This document shows, one piece after another, positions 37,723-50,238 of a stretch of 64,000 nt of DNA. The notes beneath the pieces were generated by a model. It searched no databases and had not been told where the DNA came from. It worked only from the letters and a program-made list of their open reading frames with translations. The position numbers and the translations under genes are program-made. The stretch is from positions 160,700,849 to 160,764,848 of the forward strand of contig NC_081413.1 of assembly GCF_030272615.1 (NCBI RefSeq), given 5' to 3'. The stretch is from Cryptomeria japonica (Eukaryota > Streptophyta > Pinopsida > Cupressales > Cupressaceae). Every line of letters begins with the position of its first letter. Position 1 is the first letter of the stretch.

Positions 37723-38809
37723 TGTTAGGACTCAAAATCAACAGAGAGGGGGGTGAATCAGTTGTCAATTAATTTCAACCCAAATATAACTTAATCCAAC
37801 TTGATACTTAATACTGGTAAACCAAACTTAATGCCAGTTGACAGATTAGCAGTTAATATTAATACTGGTGAAACTCAATGCATAAAACAAAAAGAGAAAC
37901 AACATCCACAACACATAACACAAAGATTTGTACGTGGAAACCCTGTAAGGGGAAAAACCACAGTGGGAAACCTTACCCACAATCAGATAATACTACTGTA
38001 GATAGTATGTGTATACAAATGGGGTCTGTACATGCAGAAAGGCCAACCAGCTAGAGCTCACTACTCAATCACAAAATATGAGTCACACTGACTATAATTG
38101 GATGGTCAAATCTAATGATAATGTACGGCTCAAAGTAGCATCTCCAATGCTAGATTCAATATTGCTTAAGCTCTCATAATCACCTTCAAACCTTCCTTTA
38201 ACCTTCTCTATGGTCTTCTCATATGATCTTTAATATTCACACATACCATGTTACAATACCATAACCTTACCTACAATATTCTTCTCTCTCTTCCTATCTC
38301 ACAAATGAGATATTGCATATATATCAAAACCTAGGACCAAATGTGTAGGTCATCTTACCAAGAATATTACAATTAAATAGATTGCAAATAAGTCAAGATG
38401 TGATGCATCATGTCATCTCAATACATTCACAACAATGTCCAATTAATTAAATCATGTCCATAATGTGTTGTGCTGATCTGGAATAGATAATGCATGCTGG
38501 TCCATAACCTAGACCAATTTGTCGGTAATAACAAATATGTCAACCCGATTAGACCAATAACCAAAATACCAAAACCAAGTATCCAAACCATGTCTTTGAA
38601 ATAACCAAGTGATCTCTAGATGATAACAAGTCATCCTCAGTGTTGGTGAACAATATAACCTGTTGGTGAATGATATACTGGTAACTGTGCATAAGTCACT
38701 GAACTTGTCAGTGAACATATTGTGTCGGTTCAGCATAACCAAAGATCTCTAGATGGATAAGTCTTGACATCAATGACAAAACTCATGTAACACATCCATA
38801 ATACCAACA
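37723..38809 (-). mobile_element. Solo LTR inserted in the chromovirus gag
   Basis: TGTTAGGACTC at 37723 to ATACCAACA at 38809, 1087 bp, related to the LTR at 32598-33824. It carries GAGGGGGGTGAATC and CTGTAAGGGGAAAAACCAC in the same order. Gag reads on both sides (VARYLNGL to its right; IQDE- and SVEEAYQ-like to its left) but no internal element sequence is present. Flanking 5-mers are ATCAA (37718-37722) and ATCTA (38810-38814), a target duplication with one mismatch. The form implies LTR-LTR recombination after insertion. Confidence 0.8.
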
Positions 38810-39223
38810 ATCTACAACCCATTCAAATATCTAGCAACTTGTTCAATCTCATCCGCAACATGTCTAGATCTGATATTCAACTTGTAGAATGCTTATGTAT
38901 ACTCCTTTACACTAGATTCTTTCTGCTTCAAATTTTGCAACTTTTAGAACAGATTCACTTGATAATCGGCAAGCATAAACTTCGATTTCAACTTACTAAC
39001 ATCTGCTCCCAAGATTTGATCTTCTCTTTACCTCTTCTTTGTCTATCTACCTGTAAATATTCCCACCAAATAGATGCATGACCTTTCAACTTAGTGCAAG
39101 CATATCTCAATTTTCTATTTTTTACAGTGCACTCAAAATAAAAATACTTTTCCATCTCCATGATCCAATCTAGCATTTCATCTGAATCCAACTTGCCATC
39201 ATAATCCAGTGGGGTAAAATTTT
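38810..39223 (-). pseudogene. Gag N-terminal part of the chromovirus-type element
   Basis: The minus strand at 39219-38988 reads PLDYDGKLDSDEMLDWIMEM and on to KLKGHASIWWEYLQVDRQRR, then KEKIKSWEQM, a retrotransposon gag capsid domain. After a stop the frame goes on to IEQVARYLNGL, where the solo LTR enters. The N-terminus is cut by the copia-type LTR at 39224. Confidence 0.8.
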
Positions 39224-41807
39224 TGGCATTGTGTTGTCATTGATGTCAATCGATATAGCATGTTACCAGTATAGAAGGACAACCAAGATGGGAAAATAGT
39301 TGATGTGTAGTCATTGATGTCAACTAGTCTAGAAGGTTACCAATATAGTCTATCATCAGTAAGGAGAGGATGTCAACTGGTAAGTGATGTGTTGATAGTG
39401 TATGGTTTCTAACCTGTGAGCATGTATAAACATAGAGATGATAAATCAACAAAGTGAGTGGTTGCCAATCGACAAGCTTATGACCAGTGTACAAGCAAGG
39501 TGAGCAAGATGCTTGGATGTTGATTATGATAAAGAGGCAAAATGTTATCAAGAATCACATCAACATCAGAGGAGAAGTATGTACAGGTCATTGGTATACT
39601 GTGTTGATGTCAATCAGCAGGACTCCCACCGGATAAAGATGTAGTCACCATTTGAAGAGATAACAGACAGTGAATGTGCCCCAACTGGATCACATGTGCA
39701 TGTTTGAAGATATGCTACTCAAACAAGGAAGCCACCTTGGTGCATTGCAGGATGCAAATGACAAGGATCCTCTCCCACTGGTAAGTGATAATGCTCTAGA
39801 ATAAGTCAGAGATATTAAAGGTAGATGATTGAAGGCTCACACCAGATCAACCGGTGAAACAAAAGATGCTTCAGGTGCATGAAATCAGAGATGTGCACCA
39901 GATCAGAAAGAGTTGGCATGTTGTACTACCAAGATAGAAAAATAAAAGTAAAGAAGTGATGGGTTGGTCACCTTGACAAACCGGTTGAGATGATGTCTAG
40001 GCTGATGATGAAGAAGGCAAAGCTGGAACAACTACAAATAAAGGACATTGCCGGATTTAAGATGGAGTTTGTTGAAAGTTGATGACATGGTGTCATCAAG
40101 GTGGTTACCGATAAGTATGTCCACTGATAAAGGTGACAAGGTGCAAAAGTGAAAGACTCCCATCTATTGAAGATGTGCATGAGGTAGGTTGGCAAGTGTC
40201 ATGACTGGTTTAGGGGCTCTCACCTGATGAAGAGAAGTGCACACATAAAGGTTAACTAGAAAAGTAAGAGATACCAGTAGGCTTAGAGAACCAACAGAAA
40301 AGAAGGACCGGTTGTGTGGTTAGTCAGTGTTCCTATCCAAACCAACATAACCAACCTAGCAAAGTTGGATGCCAACAAAGGGGCCATGTGGAGGAGAAGT
40401 GGCATGTATGCACAAGATGATGAAAGTTTTGTGAGTGAGGTAGGTGGTAAATGGTCGACATTAATGTTGACATTATTATTCATAGGTCAATAAGCAGAAG
40501 AGTGTGGCTTGAGACTGATCAAGACCGAATATCTAGGTGTTGATTAGGGTGGGTGAAGCTATCTGCATGATCACTTCATAGGTGTTTGACAAGTGCAGAC
40601 CATAGAAAGAGCCATGTTTCCTAAATTTAGCAAGCATGTATTGGAGGCATCATGATTGGCGGAGTTGATTTTCAATTGCAGGAGGTAAATCTCTGGAATG
40701 AGATCTGATTGGATTTGGTTTGCCTTGAGGTCGACTAAGAAACCCTAATTGCCTAAAGTTTGAATTGGTTTTTGGTGGGAAGAATTGTTTATAAATATGC
40801 AAGTCAAAATTGATGAAAGGTGCTACCACTGGTGAATGAGAGAGTGGCTCTACTCATGAAGAAGTGAAATCAACCAAGTGCTCAATGAGAAGAAGAAGAA
40901 GAAATAGAGTGTAAAATAAAACAGGGTTGAATAGTTCAACCTGCAACAGTGTGGCAACCAGTAATCTGCCATTGAGTCTAAGAGAGGAGTATACCGGTGG
41001 TGACTAAACTAATAGAGAAGAGGCAAGGAGGATTGTAGAAAAAGAGAAGAGCATAGTGAGAAATAGAAGAGAACTGGTAAGCTGAGAACCAATAGTAATT
41101 ATAACAGTGGATATATGACTGAGTGAAGAAGACCGACAGGGATAAGCAATAGTATAACAGAAAGAAATGAGAATCGAAAGAGAGAACAATCAACAAAGAA
41201 GAAGAAGAGGTTGATTCGGTAAGGTTGTAGTAGTAGATAAGGCTAGAGCAGTGAGAGGGTGAGCAAAGAACCAATAGTGAATTGGATAGAAGATTCGGTG
41301 AATATATTTGTAAGAGTAACAAAGTTTATTTGTAACAAGGCAATTACTTTTGTAATTGATTATGTTCATTGAAGATCATTGTGTTGGAGCTCGTTGCAGG
41401 GATTGGTGCTCCTTGGGTTAGAATCCTAAATAAGGGGTTGGTGCTCCTTAGATTGGTGCCCTAAATTAGGGGTTGGTGCTCCTTGGGTTAGTTCCCTAAA
41501 TCAGGGGTTGGTGCTCCTTGGGTTGGTACCCTAAACATTGTAATGAGATTTCCATTGTGAGGTTGGATTGGAGCAGTAGACTCCAGCAACATTTCTCACC
41601 GAGGTTTTTCCCATCTTGGGTTTTCCTCATATATACTGGTGGCATGTGATGTGCCTTTGTGTGATTGCATTGTGAAGTCTTGCATTATCTCACTGGTAGG
41701 TTTACTTGTGTTTTATTTGCTAACCAGTACTCACTCTTAGAATCAAAAGGTGAAAGAGTTTTTGGAAACCACTGATTTACCCCCCTCTCAATGATGCATT
41801 GTGTTCA
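39224..41807 (+). repeat. 5' LTR of a copia-type element
   Basis: TGGCATTGTGTTGTCATTGA at 39224 to ATTGTGTTCA at 41807, followed by a primer site. TTGTCATTGATGTCAA lies 10 bp inside the start. A 35-bp repeat in four copies (41399-41538), the U5 signature TTTTTCCCATCTTGGGTTTT (about 41606) and ACCCCCCTCTCAATG lie toward the end. The 2.58-kb length is large. Its left edge coincides with the break in the chromovirus gag. Confidence 0.75.
41399..41538 (+). repeat. 35-bp tandem repeat, four units
   Basis: Units start at 41399, 41434, 41469 and 41504; consensus GGGGTTGGTGCTCCTTGGGT followed by TAGTTCCCTAAATCA. The units differ at several positions. Confidence 0.9.
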
Positions 41808-41812
41808 AGAAT

Positions 41813-41824
41813 TGGTATCAGAGC
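41813..41824 (+). other. Primer binding site of the copia-type element
   Basis: TGGTATCAGAGC, an exact initiator tRNA-Met match, 5 bp after the LTR end. Confidence 0.85.
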
Positions 41825-41882
41825 CTAGGTTCTTGGTTGATAAGCTTTCTCCAACTTAGGTATATTCTGGCTTAAGGACACA

Positions 41883-43381
41883 ATGGTTGGTTTAGTGTCT
41901 ATCCCAGTTTCAATATTTGATGGTTCAAGCTAATCCATTTGGAGTTGTAGAATGGAAGTCTTCTTATCATCTCTAGGGTATTATATTTGGATGTTAGTTG
42001 TTAATGGTCTCCCCTGTCATGTCAGTCCTCCCACCGGCCCTAAAGCAGAAAGAAGATCTAGGTGCAATGAAGAAGCCATGAAGGCTATATTCAGTGGACT
42101 ATCTGGTGATTTTTTTTCATAAGTGGATAAGTGTTGGTCAGCTAAGAGCTTGTGGGATAGATTGAAGAAAATATATGGTAATGAGCCTACCACTGCTAGA
42201 TCAGATTGTGAAAGCAAGAAGAACAATGCTGAAGATACATGTGAAGGTGTAGAAAGAGGATCAGTCAATAGTTGCAGTAATGATGATGAAGAAACTCATC
42301 TATTCATGGCCCAAGAGACAGAAAGTAAGGGGTACACATCTAAAAGTGATAATAGATCCCACCGACAAGATGTGTTTGGCAGTGATAGTGAAGATGATGA
42401 AGAAGAAGAAGCAGTAGTTGATCTTGAAGGAGAACTTGTAAGTGCACTCGAAGAACTTAGTAGAGTGAGGAATGAGTACAATTTATTTAAGAATGCTGCT
42501 ATATGGAGCAGAATCAGTTGATTAGATGCCTTGAAGAATCTGAGAAATATGTCTCAGAATTGAAGACTCAACAAGAAGACACCAAGTTGTGTCAGTGTAA
42601 TGATCTAATATCTGAGCTAGAAGTCAAGGATAAAGAATATCAACAGCTGGTATGAGAAATGGAGATTCTCTGAAATGACCTTGAGAAATGTCAGGATGAG
42701 CTCAAGGTAAGAATTCATTTTGATGGTAGCAATGATGCCTTGGACAAAATGTTAAAAAATAAAAAGAATGCCATACCAGTGGATTAGGAAGTGGTGCCGA
42801 TGAATTATTTACCAGCAAGAATGTCCAACACAATGACATTCTATTTGTCTCCTCAAATGGAGATAACATGGGTTAGACCTTCATAGCTAGAGATACTCCC
42901 CAGCAGAAGGTTGATCTAACCACAATCAATGAAGACATGCACATAAGGATGAAGATCTATGTTTCAAGAAGGATAAACAATGTTGATCCCAAAGGAAAAA
43001 GGAATATGGGAGAAGATAGCTTCACCGAAAGCAAGAACAGGAGAAAACAACAAATAAGATCTCCTACTAGTAGAGGACAAGGAAATGCTACCGCCCACAA
43101 GTCAAGGCAAGTGTGAAAGAAGAAGGGACCAGATGGAAGAAATGAAAATAATGGATAACCTAGGGTCCATCCCCAGAGAAGTAGAAATGGAGATGCTAAA
43201 CTGGTAAGATCTCCCCATGCATGGCAGAATAAGTTTGTAAGTTATAAACCTTCCTTTGGTTATTTCTTTGCATGTAATGGTTATGGCCATTGGGCAAAAG
43301 AATCTAGAAAGGGATCTAGAAGGAACAATCTAGGATCTCAAAGATATCATGCATATGAGAAAAATGTATCAAGGAGTATGT
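41883..43381 (+). pseudogene. Gag of a copia-type (UBN2-domain) element
   Basis: Starts with MVGLVSIPVSIFDGSS at 41883. An early stop and shifts follow, then AERRSRCNEEAMKAIFSGLS and VDKCWSAKSLWDRLKKIYGN (42123 on), the UBN2-type capsid of plant copia gag. An acidic stretch (SDSEDDEEEE), a coiled coil (DLEGELVSALEELSRVRNEY) and a decayed knuckle (FFACNGYGHWAKES, first and last Cys lost) follow in the usual order. Many stops break it. At 43382 the LTR of another element cuts the frame, so the downstream pol is not seen in the window. Confidence 0.7.
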
Positions 43382-45110
43382 TGTTCTAAAAAATGAGCAA
43401 ACCAAGTTCACCTGCAATCTACCTATGAAATAGCCAACTTCATACAATGAAGAACTTCAGGACTTGGACAGCATAATAAGGATTAAAATCCTTCTACTCT
43501 TTAGGCTCTGCAAAACCTAAGTGGGTGTAACTATGATGCATTGAATCACACTCATTACCCACATATGACAACATCAATAAAAGAATATAGATCTCATAAG
43601 GCTTAACAACTAGGAGGTTACTGCATATGGGCTATATCTACATTGACATCTCGACTAAGTTGAAGCATGAGATAGGTGGAACAAACTAAAACTACAAACA
43701 TAAAAGCAAAATTATATTTAATTTTTAAAAAAACTCTGAGAATCCCTAGAATCTGCAAGACCAGTGCCTTATCCAAGGGCATGGAGTCATACATCAAACT
43801 GTAAATGAAAAACCTCTATTGCAAATCCATCTTCATCATTAAATATTCTTGCATAAATGTATTACTCAACTCATCCATGAAATCATTAGATCTTGAATGT
43901 ATATTCCATTATTTATGATTGATTACAAAGTTTAAATTCTTCCTTGAAGAATACCCATAGACAATCACAACAATCTCCTTGAGATGACGAATTCCAACCT
44001 CTTTGAGGATTTAATTTGTAACAAAGAAATATATATCTAGAGACAAGTTTGTGTGAATTTATGCCTGCCTTACATACATATAAACCTGCAACTAGAAACA
44101 CCTACAACAAGAAGATATACTCCATTACTTGAAAGAAGACATTAGACTATACAAACTCTAGAAGAAAAACTCAAAGCTAGAAACACAGAATATGGAGCCC
44201 GACTCACAAAATTTTTTGGAACCCCTAAAATGAGAAGTTCTCTAAATAAGAAGGAAGAGAGGAATTTTAGATTTCATCTCTAACAAAGACAACTACCAAA
44301 TCTTCTGCATTAACTGCTCACACACTTGGCCTGCAGAAAATCTTCTTTGACAAACTAAAAAGTCCCTCTGAAATCCTGAGGAAACTGCTCTTGAGATACT
44401 TGACATGTGCAACAACTGACTACAATAACAAACTCCTTGGATCGATAGCTTTTCAATGATATATAATACTTGTATATTTGGGCAAAAAATAACCCGCCAG
44501 TGAATTAATCTCTCTGCGCAACAGCCATTTAAATTTCTGCATTTTACACTCTAGTCTCAAACTATATCATTTAACTTTGACTTTTGCCTTGATCCTCCTT
44601 CTGCACTCTACCATGTGGCACCACTAGATTGGTCATGAGTCCCTTTGAGTGCCACCTATCTTGCCACTTGAGCACGACCAGACCCACCACCAGACCTTAG
44701 CCCCTCTTTATCGTTGATCCACAATGAATATTCATCGAGCCATTTCGGACTGCAGATCAATGACCATCGTCTATCTTTGTGGGACTTTCTCACTCGTTAA
44801 TCACTTTTACTCACTCCCATATGCCGCATGTCACTTCCGGATTGGCTCCAGAGTCCCTGTCCTACCAGCTTAGCATGACCTGGACTCACCACTAGAATGA
44901 AGCTCTTCTTTGTCGCTAGGTCACGATGGATATTCTAACGAGGAATTTCCCATTGGAACCTAGCAACCACCGCTGGATCTTCTTTGGATCTGCTCGCTCA
45001 TGAGGTCTCTATTTTTTTGGGTGTTAGCATTTTATGCTAGTGAGTTGGAGAGTGGGTTTAAATCGTGAGGTCTCGAATTGGTCTTTGCCGCTCACCCTTT
45101 CTGTAGGGCC
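43382..45110 (-). repeat. Left (3') LTR, first part
   Basis: Aligns with 63062-64000 for its first ~930 bp. Toward 45110 it holds degenerate repeats of about 200 bp (see 44710-45110). It stops at the GGGCC target duplication of the Tat-type element. Confidence 0.8.
45106..45110. other. Target site duplication, left copy
   Basis: GGGCC immediately before the Tat-type LTR; the identical 5-mer follows the right LTR at 59917-59921. Confidence 0.9.
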
Positions 45111-46186
45111 TGTAATACCCTATAAATGGTCATCTAAACCATGAGCCCCTAATCTCAATGACATCACCAAAGTCCTAACCAAACACAATTAAATAAATCT
45201 TGAGCACACAATTAATCTTTTAATTATCAAATGTCACATGGCAAATTAATAACCCAATATTAATTAAATATTTATTTAATTAATTAAATCCTTCCAAGTA
45301 AATCATTTTAAACAATTATCTTATTTATTTTAATTAAATATCTTTTGCATATTTAATTAAATAAATCAATTTGCCATAAATCTTCAAAAAAGGAAATAAA
45401 TCAAGAAAGAAGAATTGGAAATTATGAGCACAAATCTTCAAAAAAGGAAATAAATCATCAAAAAGGAATTAATTGACCAAGAAAGAATTAAAAATTTAAG
45501 AAAAAGAAATCAATTGGACATAATCCTGAAAAACAAATTAAAAATTGATAAATAATCTCAAAAAAAGCAATTAAGATAATTAAATATTAAAATTGAATGA
45601 AATAGAGAATAAGTTATCTTGATTTTATCTTAATTTTAGTTCAATTTCCTTTAAAACTGAGAAAAGCATCCAATCACATCAATTCAACTAGATTGTGCTT
45701 CCTCTTGGAAAATCTTGACCACTCATCATCATTTGATCTCAGCCGTTGGTTTCTTTCTGAATTTTCTATAAATTCAGGCTCTCATCTCTCATTCAAAAGA
45801 TCTTGGAGAATATATTGTTATCATGTTGTTTTTGCTCTAGGTTCAATAATATTTGTGCATTTTGATATTCACATATTATTTATTGCATACATATTTAGAT
45901 CATTTATCTCATTTATTGATTAAAACTTGTTAGATTAATCTTGCATCCATTTAGCTTAATATCATGCTCATATAGATTAAATCCTTCGTCTTGGTGTAGT
46001 CTAGTCATTGGTATTGCTTATACAAATCTGAGAGCAATCTTATACTCCCATCTTTTAGAAGGAAATGGGTCACTTTTTAATGGTTTATTATTCATTGATT
46101 ATTGATTTACTAACCATACATCTAATGACTTGTTTGAAGTGTTGTGTATTGTAGATATAGATTCAGGTCCACTTTTTACACACACA
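45111..46186 (+). repeat. 5' LTR of the Tat-type element
   Basis: TGTAATACCC to CACACACA, 1076 bp; matches 58835-59916 throughout. Confidence 0.95.
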
Positions 46187-46190
46187 TTTT

Positions 46191-46207
46191 TGGCACCCAT
46201 CGTGGGG
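46191..46207 (+). other. Primer binding site of the Tat-type element
   Basis: TGGCACCCATCGTGGGG, 4 bp after the LTR. It resembles the TGGCGCCCACCGTGGGG seen after many plant Tat/Athila LTRs (from memory), with two transitions. Confidence 0.7.
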
Positions 46208-48487
46208 CAGAAAACTACTTTTTCGGCCTCAAAATCATTCTTTTTATCCTGCAAGTTTCATCTGTACGGTCTCTGTGAAATATCGTACGAGCAATTTCAC
46301 TGCATCGTACAACATTATATTGAAGCCTATAGTTTATCGTATGACACAAGATTATATCTTATAAATTGTCATACGAATCAGAATATGGACTCATACGATA
46401 TACTGATTCTGTTATATTCTGTCGTTCTATATTGATTTATGACTCATACGACATACTACTTATGCTATCTTCTATCATTCTGTATTGATTTCTAACATTT
46501 ACAATACAAGTGTTATGTCATTCCATTTTATGAGGATTGTCGTATGATTTTGTTTTTGATAGATTAAAAAAAAAAAAAGATTACTTTTCAGGGTTTTTCT
46601 TGAATTAAATTTTGATTATGCTAATGCTGACCCTAAATTATCTTTTGTTTGCCTAAGATTTTCACAGCCTAACCAGTTTCTTGCAGGACGCTTGTCAAAG
46701 AATTTATCAATCAAACATACACCTGTCAAAGAATAAAAACAACATGACTACCGATACATTGTTTTTGCAGGTTGCCTAAAAAGAGAAATCAATCAAACAT
46801 CGTGTATTCTTTAATTTTTTTAGGCACCTAACTTGCTATCTGGGTAATGAACAAATCTGTCTTTTGCGATTTTTCGGAAAATTCTGAGAGGTAGGAGAGT
46901 ATGCTCTTGTCTTTCTAAGACAATCAAAAATCTAGACCCTTGGGGCTTTTCTTTGTTTGAGATTTGTACATCTTTAGCAGGTCTGCCCTCCCGAGGGGTT
47001 GAAAAACTCTTAAAGTCGTTGCGGCTGGTGTGAGGGGAACGACCTAAGTGGGAATGGCTAAATGCCAAGTACTCCAACCCACTATAAAATAAACATGATT
47101 TGATGAAAATCAAGTCAACGGTAGTGCTCGGGAATAGCTCTCCTCAGTACCTTCGGGTATATTGAACCTTGGTTTTCAAGGCTGGGAGACCTCTTAATTG
47201 AGTTTATACCTCGATGTGCCAAACGGAACCCTTACTAGATCCAATTAAAATTAGAAGCTACCCAATTCACCTCCGAAAGGTTGATAATCTTTGTGCAAGA
47301 GAGATAGTAACTCTCCCAAGACACTTGCCATATCGTGCCCCCATTAGCATTTGGAGTCAGCTGATATGGCATTGAGAATCCATTGTGTGAGACTCAGTGG
47401 CCATATTCTGATTAGCTATTGGGTGTGTACCTAAGTCAGCAAGCAAAGGTTTTCTTCTCTAAGCCAACTTCCATAGGGTTTGCATGTTGTGATTGGAGTT
47501 ACTATTTATCTTGCGTGTTTTCTATGTTTTCATCCTTGAAACTAAAACTAAAATTCTAAAACTAGAGAAAACAAATCAAACAAATCAACAACTCAGTGAT
47601 AAAACTCTATCCATGTCGAAGCTAGTCTATCATGGTAAAAAATCAATCCATCTCAGAATTGGTCATACTCAGTTGTCATACTCAGCAATCAAAAAACTCA
47701 GAATTCTTATCTCTGTCCTGTTAATAGTCGTACGAGTCTGGTAAATTGTCATCCTGCACCATATCCTATGTCATACGAGTCTACTAAAGTGTTTTCCTAT
47801 GCTCAATTCTTTGTCGTATGAAACCCAGCAGTCTTGTTTTAGGTTAAATCTTGTGTCATATGAGACAGAACTGCACAGAATCATTTATCATTCGAGACCT
47901 ACCTAGTTGTCATACAGTACTAGGCAGCAACTCATACGAAACATAACTATTATAGTCCTAAAGCTGTTATACTGTCGTACGGTCTCAGAAATTTTGTTGT
48001 ACGAGTCTCTGATTTTGCTAGTCCAGAAGAGTAAAACCTATCCAAAATAGTCTACAACAAGGCTAAAACTGGTTATCATCCTCTTGAGCATAAACAACCT
48101 TAATAGTGTACCTCTGTTGTTGTGTTGCACAATTTTGTCGATCATCTTTTGAGCTAGTCCAAACAAACATCTTAGCAAACCTAAGTTAACTTAGATAACA
48201 TCTTACATAGGATAGACCATTCCTAAAACTAGACCAGATCTTAGTTACTTCTCCTAAATCACTACATTAAATGAACTACTAGCTACAATTTGATCTTGAC
48301 TTCTGCAAAAAATTTGGCTCTCGGTCCTATCGGTTACAAATGCCTGTTCAAACCAGAAATTCTCACAGCAAAAGAGACAAAGAAAAAGAAACACCCTTTT
48401 TTTCAAAAGACAATCCATTCTTCAAAGAAAGCCCCTTTTACAATAAACCATCCTCATCATAGATACTAGTTTACGATATACCAATCT
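46208..48487 (+). other. Long leader between primer site and gag
   Basis: No long frame. Two clusters (46.27-46.56 kb and 47.72-48.01 kb) are rich in TCATACGA and its complement TCGTATGA. Between them, 46.80-47.47 kb is less AT-rich and reads like neither coding nor simple sequence (GGGGAACGACC, GGGAATAGCTCTCC). Ogre-type elements carry an extra ORF in this place; none is evident here. Confidence 0.6.
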
Positions 48488-49599
48488 TTGGTCAGCCCTT
48501 ATCTCCCACCATCTTTGGGGAAAGACAAGAAAGAGAAGCTAGTAAACAAAACACTCACGAAGATCTCAGCAATCATGCCACTAAAAACGATTCCTCATGA
48601 ACTGAATCTGATCTTCTTGAACCTCCTAAAGATGAAGTACATAGATGTCAGAATGATAAAGAATTCTAGAAAATGATGAAGGTCATCATGGCTAGGGAAA
48701 AAGAAGACTATTTCCTAGAATTAGCAAAACAAGGTGCCAAACTCCCTTCTGGTTATAATGTAGAGGCCCTTGTCACTAAAGAGGAAGAGACACCATGGGG
48801 AAAAATGAGCAAACAAATGCAAGCATTACAAACTGTGGTCACAAGAATAGAAGACAAAGATAAAACGCCAAAACAATATTCTCTGGACACAATATGCCCA
48901 TTCCCATTTGACAAAAACCTTTACATGTCTCCATTTCCTTCACGAGTTGAGATCCCAAAATTTGACAAATATGATGGTACCTCAGATCCTCAAGATCATG
49001 TTAGAGAGTTTTGTGTTGCTTGTATGGAGTTCATGCATGATCAAACATACCTCATGCGCCTTTTCCCAAGGAGTTTAGGGGGTCGAGCAATGGAATGGTT
49101 CGCAAGCCTACCCAAAGGGAAAAAAATGTTTGAAGAACTAATCCAACTATTTTTACAACAATACTCATACAAAATTCGTCACCCAGTCACTATGATAGAG
49201 CTTTGCAATACCAGACAAAAGACAAGAGAACCCTTTCTCATCTTCCTCCAACGATGGAGAAAGATGTTCTCTAGATATTCATGGACTATCCCAGATCTTG
49301 AGAAAATGGATATCTTTGTCAACAAATTAGTCCCTGAATTGAAGTACAGTGTCTAGATGCAAGTACATCCTTCATTCAACAAAATGGTAGATAACGCCCT
49401 CAGACTGGAAGACATGCTTATCAAAAAGGGAGATATATCACTTTGGAAAGAAACATCGCAAGGTTCTAGCTCTAAAGAAAAGAGTAAATACTGGAAATAT
49501 GGCAAAGATAGAAACAAGAACGTCATTAATGATGGAGTGGTAGATACTATCCAAGTAAAAACAAAATCCACAATATTTAACTTGGCCAGTGGCACGTAA
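48488..49599 (+). pseudogene. Gag of the Tat-type element
   Basis: A first short frame (48488-48676) gives an N-terminal piece. The main frame from 48673 reads YFLELAKQGAKLPSGYNVEA, then the capsid domain: VEIPKFDKYDGTSDPQDHVR, LFPRSLGGRAMEWFASLPKG and FEELIQLFLQQYS. A TAG at 49354-49356 interrupts it; the same frame resumes with MVDNALRLEDMLIKKGDI. It is typical of Tat/Athila gag. A zinc-knuckle-like YDYHRNKGHNINNC follows at about 49.83 kb, its first Cys changed to Tyr. Confidence 0.85.
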
Positions 49600-50238
49600 G
49601 CACTCAAGGCAACTTAAACTACAACAGAGAATTTCCCAAAGAAAACAAGAGAATGGTTTAAAGAAAAACCTTGGCTTTCAAAGCCTAAGCATGATTTCAC
49701 TCCTCTAGATGAATCATATGAATTGACTTTAAAAACTTTATTGGAAAACAATCTGATAACATTGCCAAACAATTCTAGACCATATGACCTAGAAATTAGG
49801 CCCAAATGGTGGAGAGAAAATGAATACTATGACTACCATCGGAACAAGGGACATAACATAAACAATTGCATGAAACTCTGACATGAAATCCAAGATCTCA
49901 TTGATGGAGGCAATATCATTGTTGGAAATCATGTGACTAATGTTGATCATAAGGCCTTTAAAGATCCCTTACCCACTTATGAACAAGGAGATTCCTCAAA
50001 ATCCAAGGGAGGAGATAGAGTCAATTATACTTACACTAACAACGATAATGTGATCAACATGATTGAATTTGCTCAAGCTGAATATTGCAATGTGATCATA
50101 GTCCCAGATCACCAAAATCAAGCAGAAGCTACTAATTCCATGACTCATGCTTAAAGGAAGATTACTCTCCCAGGAACTAGTTTCTCAACTTTCGATCAAA
50201 CAACATCAAATCTACCAAATAGACAAACAAACACAATC
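49600..50238 (+). pseudogene. Gag-protease linker with decayed zinc knuckle
   Basis: Same frame as gag, with stops at 49597 and 50152 and a TGA in KL-HEIQDLIDGGN. The knuckle YDYHRNKGHNINNC has lost its first Cys. Confidence 0.7.

Larger units (their letters stand above)
33825..39223 (-). mobile_element. Ty3 chromovirus-type element, 5'-truncated interior
   Basis: Reading leftward from 39223: gag, a CCHC knuckle, protease, reverse transcriptase, RNase H, integrase and a chromodomain, which is the Ty3 order with the chromovirus C-terminus. The gag N-terminus, 5' LTR and primer site are missing because a copia-type LTR starts at 39224. Many stops and frameshifts and several lost catalytic residues show that it is dead. 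Confidence 0.85.
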
